NCBI GenBank assembly: GCA_041608535.1
Contig: JBFISM010000094.1
Span: 1 to 14,450 of the forward strand
Length of the DNA stretch: 14,450 nt
DNA from: JBFISM01 sp041608535
GTDB lineage: Bacteria > Actinomycetota > Acidimicrobiia > Spongiisociales > UBA5794
Reading direction: 5' to 3'
The stretch's first letter is position 1, and every line of letters begins with the position of its first letter. The notes below the pieces were generated by a model. It worked only from the letters and a program-made list of their open reading frames with translations. It had not been told where the DNA came from and ran no database searches. Positions 1-7,697 of the stretch are shown piece after piece. Made by a program: the position numbers and the translations under genes.

Positions 1-26
1 GCCTCCCGGGAGCGATCCCGGGAGGC
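1..26 (+). terminator. Perfect GC-rich stem-loop, terminator-like or mRNA-stabilising
   Basis: Bases 1-11 pair perfectly with 16-26 (11 bp, almost all G-C) around a GCGA loop, which is a GNRA-type tetraloop. No T-run follows, so it is not a classical intrinsic terminator. It lies 62 bases before the first permease gene. In binding-protein transporter operons, a stem-loop between the binding-protein gene and the permease genes often protects the upstream message. That role is possible here, but the upstream gene is outside the window. Confidence 0.6.
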
Positions 27-88
27 ACCCCAACGAACACGACTCGACAAACACAACAGAATCTCTGCACGCAACGACTGGATAGTCA

Positions 89-1108
89 ATGGGCCGATAC
101 GTCATCCGGCGGACGCTGTTTGCGATCCCCACGTTGATCGCGATCAGTCTCATCATCTTCGCCATCCTCGACTTCGCCCCCGGCGATCCCGCCGCCCAGC
201 TCCCGCTCACCATCCCCGCCGAGGTCAAAGAGCAGATGCGGGAGGCGCTCGGTCTCAACGATCCGTTCTTCGTGCAGTGGGCCAAGTGGATGCAGCTCAC
301 TTTCGTCAACGAACCGCTGCATCTCATCGGTGAGCTCTTCAACACCTGTATCGGCGACTGCGAGAATCGGGCGAGGATCATCTCGTGGTCATCCCGGGCC
401 CCCGCCATCGACATCATCGCCGAGCGGCTGCCGCAGACGCTGTGGGTCCTCGGTCTCTCCTTCATCGTCGGCATCATCATCGCCATCCCGGTCGGAGTCA
501 TCTCGGCCTACAGGCAATACTCGGTCTTCGACAACGTGGGCACTTTCTTCTCCATGGTGGGGTTCTCGGTGCCGACGTTCTTCACCGGGCTGCTCGCCAT
601 CGTCATCTTCAGCGTGTGGCTTGGCTGGTTCCCCTCCTTCTACACCACGACTCACACCATCGTCTGGACCGACTGGTCGACGATCTGGTTCCAGATCGAG
701 CAGATGATCATGCCCGTGGCGGTGCTGTCACTGTTCAATGCGGCGGCTCTCAGTCGATTCACCAGGGCATCGATGCTCGACAACCTGCACGAGGACTACG
801 TGCGAACGGCGCGCTCGAAGGGACTCAACGAGCGGAAGGTCGTCATGACCCACGTGATGCGCAACTCCATGATCCCGGTCGTCACGCTCATCGCTCTCCA
901 GGTGCCCGGCATCTTCTCCGGTGCGATCATCACGGAACAGATCTTCAGGATCAACGGGCTCGGCCAGCTCTTGATCGTGGCCATCGGCCAAGGTGACGTG
1001 CCGATGGTGCAGACACTGACGTTCATGTTTGCGATCCTCATCGTGATCTTCAACCTGGTGGCAGATGTCACGTATGGCGTGCTCGACCCGCGCATAAGAT
1101 ACGATTGA
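89..1108 (+). CDS. ABC transporter permease, DppB/OppB family
   Basis: Inner-membrane permease of a peptide/nickel-type (PepT family) ABC importer, 339 aa, close to the usual family length. Residues 1-30 carry the typical start: a basic stretch, a first membrane helix and a PGDPA motif. Further membrane segments lie near 115-140, 150-180, 205-225, 260-285 and 305-330. The cytoplasmic EAA-type loop that contacts the ATPase is at about 235-255 (EDYVRTARSKGL). The periplasmic loop between helices 1 and 2 is long and has a CxxxC pair (C87, C91). The ATG at 89 fits the family N-terminus, although its ribosome site is weak. It pairs with the dppC-like gene 16 bases downstream. Substrate cannot be read from the permease; oligopeptides, dipeptides or nickel are all possible. 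Confidence 0.93.
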   Translation: MGRYVIRRTLFAIPTLIAISLIIFAILDFAPGDPAAQLPLTIPAEVKEQMREALGLNDPFFVQWAKWMQLTFVNEPLHLIGELFNTCIGDCENRARIISWSSRAPAIDIIAERLPQTLWVLGLSFIVGIIIAIPVGVISAYRQYSVFDNVGTFFSMVGFSVPTFFTGLLAIVIFSVWLGWFPSFYTTTHTIVWTDWSTIWFQIEQMIMPVAVLSLFNAAALSRFTRASMLDNLHEDYVRTARSKGLNERKVVMTHVMRNSMIPVVTLIALQVPGIFSGAIITEQIFRINGLGQLLIVAIGQGDVPMVQTLTFMFAILIVIFNLVADVTYGVLDPRIRYD

Positions 1109-1124
1109 TCGGAGGGGACAGGAG

Positions 1125-2069
1125 ATGGCGACCACCCAAGAGAGGATCGAGGAGCACGTCGCGCTCGATGCCGGTGTCGAGCTCGGGGAGCACCGATCTC
1201 TCGGTCAGGATGTGTGGCGCCAGTTCCGCCGCCACAAGGGGGCGGTAGCGGGTCTCATCATCCTCACCATCATCGTGCTCGCCAGTGTCGTCGGCCCAAC
1301 GGTGTACCCGCTCGATCCCTTCGCCATCGACACCTCCATGGCCAATCAGGGTCCCAGCCTGGATCACCTCATGGGTACCGACAACCTCGGACGCGACGTC
1401 ATGGCCCGGGTTCTGGTCGGAGGGCGGATTTCCCTTGCGGTCGGATTCGCTGCCATGCTCGTGGGGCTCGTGTTCGGCACTGCGGTGGGCATCCTGTCCG
1501 GGTTCTTCCGTGTGCTCGACGGCCCACTCATGCGGTTCACCGACCTGTTCCTCGCCTTGCCGCTGCTGCCGTTGCTGTTGGTCGTGATCATGCTGTTCCG
1601 GGACCCGCTCAAAGAGGCGCTCGGCCCCAACGTCGGGATCTTCATCCTCGTCGTCGGGATCATCGGTGTGACCAGCTGGATGCAGACCGCCCGTATCGTC
1701 AGGGGAGATGTGCTGGCGCTGAAGCGCAAGGAGTTCGTGCTGGCGGCGCAGAGCATCGGCACCAGGAAGCGCAACATCGTGATGCGCCACATCCTCCCAA
1801 ACGTGCTCAGCCCCGTGATGGTGGCGGCGGCGCTCGGGGTGGCGGCGGCGATTCTCACCGAGTCGGCACTGTCGTTCCTGGGGCTCGGGTTCCCCGCCGA
1901 CTTCCCCACGTGGGGCCGCCTCCTGTTCGATGCAAAGGACTACATGCAGCTCGCACCGATGCGGGTGGTGTGGCCCGGCGTGATGATCTCGCTCACCGTG
2001 ATGAGCGTTAACTTCATCGGGGATGGGCTTCGCGACGCCCTCGATCCCAAGCTGCGCAGCAAGGGCTGA
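1125..2069 (+). CDS. ABC transporter permease, DppC/OppC family
   Basis: Second membrane subunit of the same importer, 314 aa. The N-terminal cytoplasmic segment (1-40) holds the VWRQFRRHKGAV motif typical of OppC/DppC, followed by a helix at about 41-60. HLMGTDNLGRDV near 81-92 is the family's GTDxxGRD signature. More helices follow at about 100-125, 140-158, 170-185, 230-250 and 280-300. The EAA loop is near 205-225 (LAAQSIGTRKRNI), and SALSFLGLG near 249-257 is also family-typical. A strong ribosome site, GGAGGGG at 1111-1117, lies seven bases before the ATG, so the start is secure. No ATPase gene (dppD/dppF type) follows; the next gene is a tRNA, so those parts must lie upstream or elsewhere. 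Confidence 0.94.
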   Translation: MATTQERIEEHVALDAGVELGEHRSLGQDVWRQFRRHKGAVAGLIILTIIVLASVVGPTVYPLDPFAIDTSMANQGPSLDHLMGTDNLGRDVMARVLVGGRISLAVGFAAMLVGLVFGTAVGILSGFFRVLDGPLMRFTDLFLALPLLPLLLVVIMLFRDPLKEALGPNVGIFILVVGIIGVTSWMQTARIVRGDVLALKRKEFVLAAQSIGTRKRNIVMRHILPNVLSPVMVAAALGVAAAILTESALSFLGLGFPADFPTWGRLLFDAKDYMQLAPMRVVWPGVMISLTVMSVNFIGDGLRDALDPKLRSKG

Positions 2070-2123
2070 TTCCTCGCAGCGTCGATGCCTCGTCCACGTG
2101 CGCCGATACCGCTGCGGTGGGCC

Positions 2124-2150
2124 GTGGCAAGCACGCACAGCTTCTAGACT
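2124..2150 (+). promoter_or_regulatory. Possible promoter for tRNA-Gln and glmU
   Basis: TAGACT at 2145-2150 fits the actinobacterial TANNNT -10 pattern and would start RNA about a dozen bases before the mature tRNA. GTGGCA at 2124-2129 matches four of six -35 positions, but the spacing of 15 is short. The 100-base gap after the permease gene is the natural place for a new promoter. The exact boxes are a guess. Confidence 0.3.
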
Positions 2151-2169
2151 CGGGAGCGCACTGTGCCCT

Positions 2170-2244
2170 TGGGGGGTGGTGTAACTGGCAGCACAACGGG
2201 TTTTGGTCCCGTCAGTACGGGTTCGAGTCCTGTCCCCCCAGCCA
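2170..2244 (+). tRNA. tRNA-Gln (anticodon UUG)
   Basis: A complete cloverleaf can be folded by eye. The acceptor stem pairs 2170-2176 with 2234-2240. The anticodon stem is 2196-2200/2208-2212 around a seven-base loop with TTG at 2203-2205. The T stem is 2217-2221/2229-2233 around TTCGAGT. The discriminator is G2241 and CCA is encoded at 2242-2244. The first acceptor pair is U-A, which is characteristic of tRNA-Gln and part of its identity for glutaminyl or glutamyl-tRNA synthetase. It sits 41 bases before glmU and may share a transcript with it. Confidence 0.97.
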
Positions 2245-2245
2245 G

Positions 2246-2268
2246 GCTTCGCCGACCAGGCGGCGAGC
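2246..2268 (+). other. Imperfect hairpin between tRNA-Gln and glmU
   Basis: Bases 2246-2254 pair with 2261-2268 with one bulged T and a six-base loop, followed by TTTC. It could help 3' processing of the tRNA or partly terminate transcription before glmU. The T-run is too short for a confident terminator call. Confidence 0.25.
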
Positions 2269-2285
2269 TTTCGACGAGGTGATAC

Positions 2286-3668
2286 ATGACACTCACGGCG
2301 ATGTTGCTTGCGGCGGGCAAGGGCACGCGCATGAAGTCGGAACGGGCCAAGGTCCTGGCGGAGGCTGCGGGCTCGCCGCTGGTGCTGTGGATGTACGAGG
2401 CTGCAGTGCGCGCCGGAGCGGAATCCATCGTGGCCGTTGTCGGCTACCAAGCCGACGAGGTTGCGGCGGTTCTGCCCGGCGACGTCATCACCGTCGAGCA
2501 GACCGAACTCCTCGGGACCGGTCATGCGGCCGCCGTCGGTCTCAAGGCCATCGACACCAGACCGGGCGACACCCTCTTGGTGCTTCCTGGCGACATGCCG
2601 CTCATCCGCGGCGAGACACTGCGTCGCTTGGTCGACCATCACGAGGCCACCTCGGCAGCGGCGACCGTACTGTCGGTCGAAGTCGATGATCCGACCGGCT
2701 ACGGGCGCATCGTTCGCTCCAATGGGTCTGTCGCTGCCATCGTGGAGCATCGCGACGCCAGCCGCGCGGAGCTCGAGATCACAGAGATCAACACGTCGGT
2801 GTATGCGTTCGCCGCCACGGACCTCGGCTCCGCACTCGACGGGCTCGGCAACCACAACGACCAAGGCGAGTTCTACCTCACCGACGTGGTGGGCCAGTTC
2901 GCCGCAGGGGGGAACCGGGTGGAGGCGGTGCTGGCGGATGCCGAGGAGGGGGCCGGTGTGAACTCGCACGCGCAGCTCGCCGGGGTTGCGGCGCAGTTGC
3001 GGGCGCGTATCAACCAGTTCTGGATGGATCAGGGCGTCTGGCTCGAGGACCCCGCCACGACCTACATCGATGCCGGGGTCACGCTCGAAGCCGATGCCAT
3101 GGTGTATGCCGGGACGCATCTGCGCGGCGCAACACACGTCGCCGCCGGTGCTCAGGTCGGGCCCGAGGTCCACGCCACCGACACCACCATCGGGCCCGGC
3201 GCACGAGTGTGGTACTCGGTAGTGCGCGGCGCCGAGATCGGTGCCGCCGCCGAGGTCGGGCCGTATGTCAGTTTGCGGCCGGGAACGACGCTCGAGGAGG
3301 GGTCGAAGGCAGGCACCTTTGTCGAGATCAAGAATTCGGTCGTGGGATCCGGATCGAAGGTGCCGCACCTGGCCTATGTCGGTGACACCGAGATCGGTGT
3401 CGGCGCCAACGTGGGAGCCGGAACCATTGTTGCCAACTACGACGGGTACAAGAAGCACCGCACCAAGATCGGTGACGGCGTCAAGATCGGCTCGAACAAC
3501 GTTTTGGTGGCCCCGGTGGCTCTCGGTGACGAAGCGTGGACCGGTGCCGGGTCCATCATCACCAGGGATGTGGCCCCGGGTGCGTTGGCGGTTTCGCGGA
3601 GCGCGCAAAGCGAGATCCCGGGCTACGCTGCGCGTCGCAGGGCAAGGGCTGAACGGGAGAGTCGATGA
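2286..3668 (+). CDS. glmU: Bifunctional GlcN-1-P acetyltransferase / GlcNAc-1-P uridyltransferase
   Basis: Cytoplasmic enzyme making UDP-N-acetylglucosamine, the precursor of peptidoglycan: it acetylates glucosamine-1-phosphate and then transfers UMP from UTP. It has 460 aa (E. coli GlmU 456). The N-terminal pyrophosphorylase domain shows LLAAGKGTRMKS at 7-18, the LLGTGHAAAV uridine/sugar site near 75-84, PGDMPL with metal-binding D103, and N226 in GVNSHAQLA. A linker near 230-250 leads into left-handed beta-helix repeats (about 250-445). There RPGT (R331), K341 in KAGTFVEIKN, the catalytic base H351 and NYDG (374-377) are all present. GAGG at 2276-2279 lies six bases before the ATG. The stop overlaps the prs start by ATGA, so the two are probably translationally coupled. 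Confidence 0.98.
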   Translation: MTLTAMLLAAGKGTRMKSERAKVLAEAAGSPLVLWMYEAAVRAGAESIVAVVGYQADEVAAVLPGDVITVEQTELLGTGHAAAVGLKAIDTRPGDTLLVLPGDMPLIRGETLRRLVDHHEATSAAATVLSVEVDDPTGYGRIVRSNGSVAAIVEHRDASRAELEITEINTSVYAFAATDLGSALDGLGNHNDQGEFYLTDVVGQFAAGGNRVEAVLADAEEGAGVNSHAQLAGVAAQLRARINQFWMDQGVWLEDPATTYIDAGVTLEADAMVYAGTHLRGATHVAAGAQVGPEVHATDTTIGPGARVWYSVVRGAEIGAAAEVGPYVSLRPGTTLEEGSKAGTFVEIKNSVVGSGSKVPHLAYVGDTEIGVGANVGAGTIVANYDGYKKHRTKIGDGVKIGSNNVLVAPVALGDEAWTGAGSIITRDVAPGALAVSRSAQSEIPGYAARRRARAERESR

Positions 3669-4639
3669 TTGAACTCACGAGCCGCAAGCGGCTCATGATC
3701 TTCTCCGGTTCCGCCAACGAAGGGCTGGCTCGCGAGGTGGCAAACATCCTCGGCACCGACCTCGGCGGGGTGGAGCGTGGCGTGTTCGCCAACGGGGAGA
3801 TCTACGTGCGCTATACCGAGAGCGTCCGTGGCGCCGATTGCTTCGTGGTGCAGAGTCACACCGCTCCGATCAACTTCCATATCATGGAGCAGTGGATCAT
3901 GATCGACGCACTGAAGCGCGGATCGGCCACTCGCATCACCGCCGTTGTTCCGTTCTTCGGCTACGCCAGACAGGACAAGAAGGGGAGACCTCGCGAGGCC
4001 ATCTCGGCACGGCTCATGGGCGACCTCTTCCTCGCCGCCGGGGCCGATCGCCTGGTCTCGGTGGACCTCCACACCGGACAGATCCAGGGCTTCTTCTCCA
4101 AGCCTTTCGACCATCTCACGGCATTGCCGGTGTTCGTCGACTACCTACGGTCGGTGGTCGACGACCCGATCGCCGTCGTATCACCCGACACCGGACGGGT
4201 GAAGCTGGCTTCGAAGTACGCCAGACACCTCGGTGGAACACCTGCCTTCATCCACAAGCGGCGGAGCGAAGACGTGCGCAACGAAGTGGCCGCCCTCGAG
4301 GTGGTGGGTGAGGTGGAGGACAAGCACTGTGTCGTGGTCGACGACATGATCGACACCGGCGGCACGGCGGTCGCCGCCGCCGAGCTCATCATGGATCGTG
4401 GTGCGCGGGACGTCCGGTTGGTGGCTACCCACGGGGTCTTGTCCGATCCGGCGGTCGATCGCCTCAAGAACGCACCGATCGAAGAGGTCGTGATCACCAA
4501 CACGCTGCCGGTGCCCGAAGATGCGAGCAACCTCGACAAGCTCACCGTCTTGTCCATCGGGCAACTTCTCGCCGGCACCGTGAATGCGATCTTCACCGAC
4601 GCCTCGGTGAGCGAGATCTTTGCCGGCGAGAACGTGTAG
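3665..4639 (+). CDS. prs: Ribose-phosphate pyrophosphokinase (PRPP synthetase)
   Basis: Cytoplasmic enzyme converting ribose-5-phosphate and ATP to PRPP for purine, pyrimidine, histidine and tryptophan synthesis; in actinomycetes PRPP also feeds arabinose donors and other products. The 324 aa length is normal for class I. Visible motifs: the flexible ATP loop FFGYARQDKK (97-106); DLHTGQIQGFF (134-144), where most relatives have Ala in place of this Thr after the His; PDTGRVK near 174-180; and the PRPP-binding loop VVVDDMIDTGGT (223-234). The ATG overlaps the end of glmU by four bases, the glmU-prs arrangement familiar from actinobacteria. In mycobacteria rplY and pth lie nearby; here about 7.7 kb of other genes lie between prs and rplY. 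Confidence 0.98.
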   Translation: MIELTSRKRLMIFSGSANEGLAREVANILGTDLGGVERGVFANGEIYVRYTESVRGADCFVVQSHTAPINFHIMEQWIMIDALKRGSATRITAVVPFFGYARQDKKGRPREAISARLMGDLFLAAGADRLVSVDLHTGQIQGFFSKPFDHLTALPVFVDYLRSVVDDPIAVVSPDTGRVKLASKYARHLGGTPAFIHKRRSEDVRNEVAALEVVGEVEDKHCVVVDDMIDTGGTAVAAAELIMDRGARDVRLVATHGVLSDPAVDRLKNAPIEEVVITNTLPVPEDASNLDKLTVLSIGQLLAGTVNAIFTDASVSEIFAGENV

Positions 4640-4648
4640 CCGCCCGGC

Positions 4649-5056
4649 GTGGACACGACGCTGCTCGACATCGACACCGGCTCGCAGCGTGGTGTCTTCG
4701 ACCTCACCGACCACATCCGTACTTTCGTGGCCGGACGCCCCGATGGGCTCGTGTCGGTGTTCGCCCCGCATGCTACGGCGGGGGTGGCGATCATCGAGGT
4801 GGGAGCGGGCAGCGACGACGATCTGATGGCGGCGATCGACCGGCTCCTGCCCCGCAGCGACGCCCACTACCGTCACCGCCACGGCGCCGAGGGTCACGGG
4901 GCGGATCATGTGCTCCCGGCGCTCATCAGTCCATCGCTGACGATTCCGACCATCGATGGGAGGCCCGCGCTGGGCACCTGGCAGTCGGTGGTGCTGGTCG
5001 ATCCCAACGCGGACAACCCGAAACGTCGCATCCGGCTCACGTATTTGACCGGTTGA
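4649..5056 (+). CDS. YjbQ/UPF0047 family protein
   Basis: Small cytoplasmic protein (135 aa) of the YjbQ (UPF0047) family. E. coli YjbQ has weak thiamine-phosphate synthase activity, but the physiological role of most members is unclear. Family signatures are present in order: FAPHATAGVAIIE (38-50), related to the usual PHTTAGI-type motif; a His-rich segment ending GHGADHVLPALISPSLTIP (82-100); and LGTWQSVVLVD (108-118). The metal-binding histidines appear intact. The chosen start is GTG, nine bases after the prs stop. No clear ribosome site is visible, so translation may be coupled to prs. Its placement in the same direction and so close to prs suggests it belongs to the glmU-prs transcript. 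Confidence 0.88.
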   Translation: MDTTLLDIDTGSQRGVFDLTDHIRTFVAGRPDGLVSVFAPHATAGVAIIEVGAGSDDDLMAAIDRLLPRSDAHYRHRHGAEGHGADHVLPALISPSLTIPTIDGRPALGTWQSVVLVDPNADNPKRRIRLTYLTG

Positions 5057-5120
5057 CAGCGGGCGCTCCCATCGGTTGGATGCGAAGCGAAGCCGGCTGA
5101 GCGAGCGTTGGGGCGGGGTG

Positions 5121-6407
5121 ATGGCGGCCGAGGACACGTCGTACCACCACATCAGCACAGAAGTGGCGCCGCCGCCGGTGGGCTGTCCGGTGGTGCACGA
5201 CTTCTCCCCGTTCGATGTCGAGTACATCGCCGATCCCTATGCGGTGACGGGCCGGCTGCGTGAGACCACCCCCGTCTTCTATTCAGAGGAGTTCGGCTAC
5301 GTCGTCGTCACCACGATGGAAGACCTCACGGAGGTGTTCATGAATCCTGTCGTGTACTCGTCGGCCAACGTGCAGGATCCGGTGTTTCCGATCTGCCCCG
5401 AGGCGCAACAGATCCTGGCCACCCCGGATTTCGACCCCATCGCAGTGATGTCGAACCGCCAGCCGCCCGATCACGGACGCATTCGGAAGTACACCCGCAG
5501 GGGTTTCTCGCAGCGCCGTCTCAAGACCCTCGAGCCCTATATCAGACGACGTGCCAACGAGCTGGTCGACGAGATGCTGGCCGGAGAGCCTCCCGTCGAC
5601 TTCGTCGCGGCCTTTGGGCATCCGCTGCCCGGAGAGGTCATCTTTCGGTTCATCGGGTTTCCCGAGGAGGCCGACGAGCAGCTCAAGGAGTGGTGCTCGG
5701 ACCGGCTCGCCTTCTCTTGGGGTCGGCCGACGCCGGACGAGCAGGTCGTCATCGCACGCAAGATGCTCTCCTATTGGCGTTACGTACGCGAGTTCACCGC
5801 TCATCGCAAGGACAATCCGGCGGACGACTACGCCAGCGAGCTCTTGGCCGACCATCTCGACAACCCGGAAGACCTGCTCTATCGGGAAGTGGAGTCCGTG
5901 CTCTACGGTTTGTCGTTCGCCGGCCACGAGATCGTCTCGCACCTGCTGTCCAACACGGTGGTGAGCCTGCAGCCACCGAGTGAGGATTGGGACCGGTTGG
6001 TTCGAGATCCGTCGCTCGTGCCCAACACAGTCGAGGAGGTGATCCGGTGGAACAGTCCGCAGATCGGGTGGCGGCGCATCACTACCCAGGACACGATGCT
6101 GGGTGGCCATGAGATACCCGCAGGAACGCGTATCTTCCTCAGCCTGGGAGCCGCCAACCACCAACCGTCCGAGTTCGATGATCCCGATGCATTCGTCATC
6201 GACCGGGGGAACGCACGGCACAACATCAGCTTTGGCAAGGGCATCCACCTGTGCTTGGGCGCCGGGCTGGCCCGTCTCGAGGGAAGGGTGGCACTCGAGG
6301 TTCTGATCGACCGGATCCCCGGACTGCGGCTCGTTCCCGGGCAGTCGCTGACCTATTTCCCCAACGTGAGTTTTCGCGGACCTCGGGAGCTGCTCGTCGA
6401 GTGGTGA
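5121..6407 (+). CDS. Cytochrome P450 with atypical I-helix
   Basis: Soluble bacterial class I cytochrome P450, 428 aa from the ATG; a GGGGCGGGG stretch just upstream favours this over an in-frame TTG 45 bases earlier. The heme loop is FGKGIHLCLG (371-380) with the proximal thiolate C378. The K-helix ExxR is E306-R309. The C-helix region PPDHGRIRKYTRRGF (115-129) is typical. The I-helix reads FAGHEIVSHLL: the acidic E270 is present, but the usual next threonine, important for proton delivery and O-O cleavage, is I271. No ferredoxin or reductase gene is nearby, so partners must come from elsewhere. Substrate and family number cannot be assigned. It lies 64 bases after the yjbQ-like gene and may accompany the catabolic operon encoded on the other strand. 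Confidence 0.95.
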   Translation: MAAEDTSYHHISTEVAPPPVGCPVVHDFSPFDVEYIADPYAVTGRLRETTPVFYSEEFGYVVVTTMEDLTEVFMNPVVYSSANVQDPVFPICPEAQQILATPDFDPIAVMSNRQPPDHGRIRKYTRRGFSQRRLKTLEPYIRRRANELVDEMLAGEPPVDFVAAFGHPLPGEVIFRFIGFPEEADEQLKEWCSDRLAFSWGRPTPDEQVVIARKMLSYWRYVREFTAHRKDNPADDYASELLADHLDNPEDLLYREVESVLYGLSFAGHEIVSHLLSNTVVSLQPPSEDWDRLVRDPSLVPNTVEEVIRWNSPQIGWRRITTQDTMLGGHEIPAGTRIFLSLGAANHQPSEFDDPDAFVIDRGNARHNISFGKGIHLCLGAGLARLEGRVALEVLIDRIPGLRLVPGQSLTYFPNVSFRGPRELLVEW

Positions 6408-6450
6408 TCACGTCACGCAGATCGGACCACAGCACCGTGGGCTGTGGCGA

Positions 6451-6456
6451 TACGAT
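6451..6456 (+). promoter_or_regulatory. Possible -10 box for the small stress-like gene
   Basis: TACGAT matches the TANNNT -10 pattern and ends eight bases before the ATG at 6465. If used, transcription would begin at or next to the start codon, giving a leaderless mRNA, which is common in actinobacteria. No convincing -35 box is visible, and read-through from the P450 gene (57-base gap) is an alternative. Confidence 0.3.
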
Positions 6457-6464
6457 TGAGGGTC

Positions 6465-6854
6465 ATGAAGGCGCTCGTCCTCTCGAACCTTCCCCTCGAG
6501 GGCGAAGAGGTGTACGCCGCCGTTGCTGAGCACCGGCGAGACAGCGGCGGGGGTGACGTACATGTCGTGGTTCCGGTGTCCCTTCGCGATCACCATCCGT
6601 GGGAGGCAGCGCGGCAGAGGCTGGAAAGCGCAACCAGCCGGTTTCAAGCCATGGGTATCCACGCCACCGGCGTATTGGGCGACAGCGATCCGTATCGGGC
6701 GTTGCAGGATGCGCTCGAGCTCGATGTCTACGACCGGATCTTCATCACGACGTTGCGCAAGGACGCATCCCGCTGGCTGCGCATGGATCTGCTCAGCCGA
6801 GCCACCCGCCTGGCCGACGTTCCGGTCGAACACGTCGCCACCGCCTCCGGATGA
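6465..6854 (+). CDS. Small universal-stress-protein-like domain protein
   Basis: Protein of 129 aa with an alpha/beta pattern. A first strand ALVLSNLPLEGEEVYAAV (3-20) is followed by a strand VHVVVPV (32-38), a helix rich in Arg/Glu (47-62), and a strand GIHATGVLGDSDPYRAL (64-80). It ends with YDRIFITTLRKDASRWLRMDLLSR (89-112) and PVEHV. This resembles the short Usp-like domain found alone or at the C-terminus of some actinobacterial amino-acid permeases, in which the first strand, the GDxDP turn and the SRWLRxDL segment are typical. That assignment is from memory and the role is unknown. The start at 6465 is preferred over an in-frame GTG 21 bases upstream because it begins exactly at the first strand. 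It converges on the catabolic operon with only 30 bases between the stops. Confidence 0.75.
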   Translation: MKALVLSNLPLEGEEVYAAVAEHRRDSGGGDVHVVVPVSLRDHHPWEAARQRLESATSRFQAMGIHATGVLGDSDPYRALQDALELDVYDRIFITTLRKDASRWLRMDLLSRATRLADVPVEHVATASG

Positions 6855-6884
6855 TCCGATGCGTGCAGCCGGGAGAGATCGGGT

Positions 6885-7697
6885 TCAGCGGAACGAGAAC
6901 TCGAGACAACCGTGGTCGCCGAAGTCCACCGCGACCTCGTCGCCCGCCGCGACCAACACCGCCCGAGTGAACGAGCCGGCGAGGATGATCTGGCCCGGCT
7001 CGAGCGTCATGCCGTAGCGGGCGTATTTCGCTGCCAGCCAGGCGATGGCGTGAGCCGGATTGCCGAGGACCCCCGCACCCAGCCCGGTCTCCTCGATCAC
7101 CCCGTTGTGCATCAGCACTCCGCCGACCCAGCGCAGATCGATCTTGCGCGGAAGTATGCGGCGGCCGCCGGCGATCACTCCGGCATTGGCGGCGTTGTCT
7201 GCAATGGTGTCTCTGACCGTCCTGGTCCGACCGGTGTCCGGGTCGACCCGCTGGATCCGCGAGTCGATGATCTCGACCGCAGGTCTCACGTGGTCCGTAG
7301 CGGCGATGACCTGCTCGGTGGTGACGTCGCTCCCCGCCAGCGGTCGTCGCAGGAAGAACGCCAGCTCCACTTCCACCCGTGGCTCGATGAAGTGGTCGAT
7401 GGGGATCTCCGCATCGGGGTGATACACCATGTCGTCGAGTAGTGCCCCGAAATCGGGTTCGTCGATACCGACGCTGAGCTGCATCGCACGGGAGGTGAGA
7501 CCGATCTTGTGACCTGCATGGCTGCGGCCCGAGGCAAGGCGACGTTCCACCCAGCGACGCTGGACCGCATAGGCGTCGTCGACGGTCATCTCGGGGTGAT
7601 CCAGCGTTATCTGTCGAATCTGCCGTTTGGTGGCTCGCGCCGTGTCGAGCGCGGCGACGATCTCGTCGATGGTCGCCGCACCGAGCGTCGCGGTCAC
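6885..7697 (-). CDS. hpaH: 2-oxohept-4-ene-1,7-dioate hydratase (HpaH-like)
   Basis: Cytoplasmic, metal-dependent hydratase of the FAH-like fold, 270 aa (E. coli HpaH 267). It adds water to 2-oxohept-ene-1,7-dioate (OHED), the last intermediate before aldol cleavage in homoprotocatechuate breakdown. Seen: GHKIGLTSRAM (62-72), the metal-binding ExE in RVEVELAFFL (E109, E111), E142 in VEIIDSR, and near the end ILAGSFTR (248-255). That last motif is HpaH-like, whereas DmpE hydratases and 4-oxalocrotonate decarboxylases usually have a Gly-Ala-Leu-Thr version. It starts with GTG, and GTGA overlaps the hpaE stop, so it is the last gene of the tightly coupled operon. DmpE/DmpH-type activity is the main alternative, made less likely by the neighbours. 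Confidence 0.9.
   Translation of the reverse strand: MTATLGAATIDEIVAALDTARATKRQIRQITLDHPEMTVDDAYAVQRRWVERRLASGRSHAGHKIGLTSRAMQLSVGIDEPDFGALLDDMVYHPDAEIPIDHFIEPRVEVELAFFLRRPLAGSDVTTEQVIAATDHVRPAVEIIDSRIQRVDPDTGRTRTVRDTIADNAANAGVIAGGRRILPRKIDLRWVGGVLMHNGVIEETGLGAGVLGNPAHAIAWLAAKYARYGMTLEPGQIILAGSFTRAVLVAAGDEVAVDFGDHGCLEFSFR

Noticed and set aside
1068..3608. Very long minus-strand open frame (846 codons) opposite dppC, the tRNA and glmU
   Set aside because: It runs antisense through two recognised genes and a tRNA, has a His/Arg/Gly/Asp-rich composition with no domain, and is a typical high-GC shadow frame.
5076..5120. TTG start 15 codons upstream for the P450
   Set aside because: The extra residues do not resemble the P450 family N-terminus, and the ATG at 5121 has a G-rich ribosome-site-like stretch just before it.
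6404..6411. GTGATCAC palindrome at the P450 stop codon
   Set aside because: An eight-base palindrome overlapping a stop codon is expected by chance and has no partner repeat nearby.
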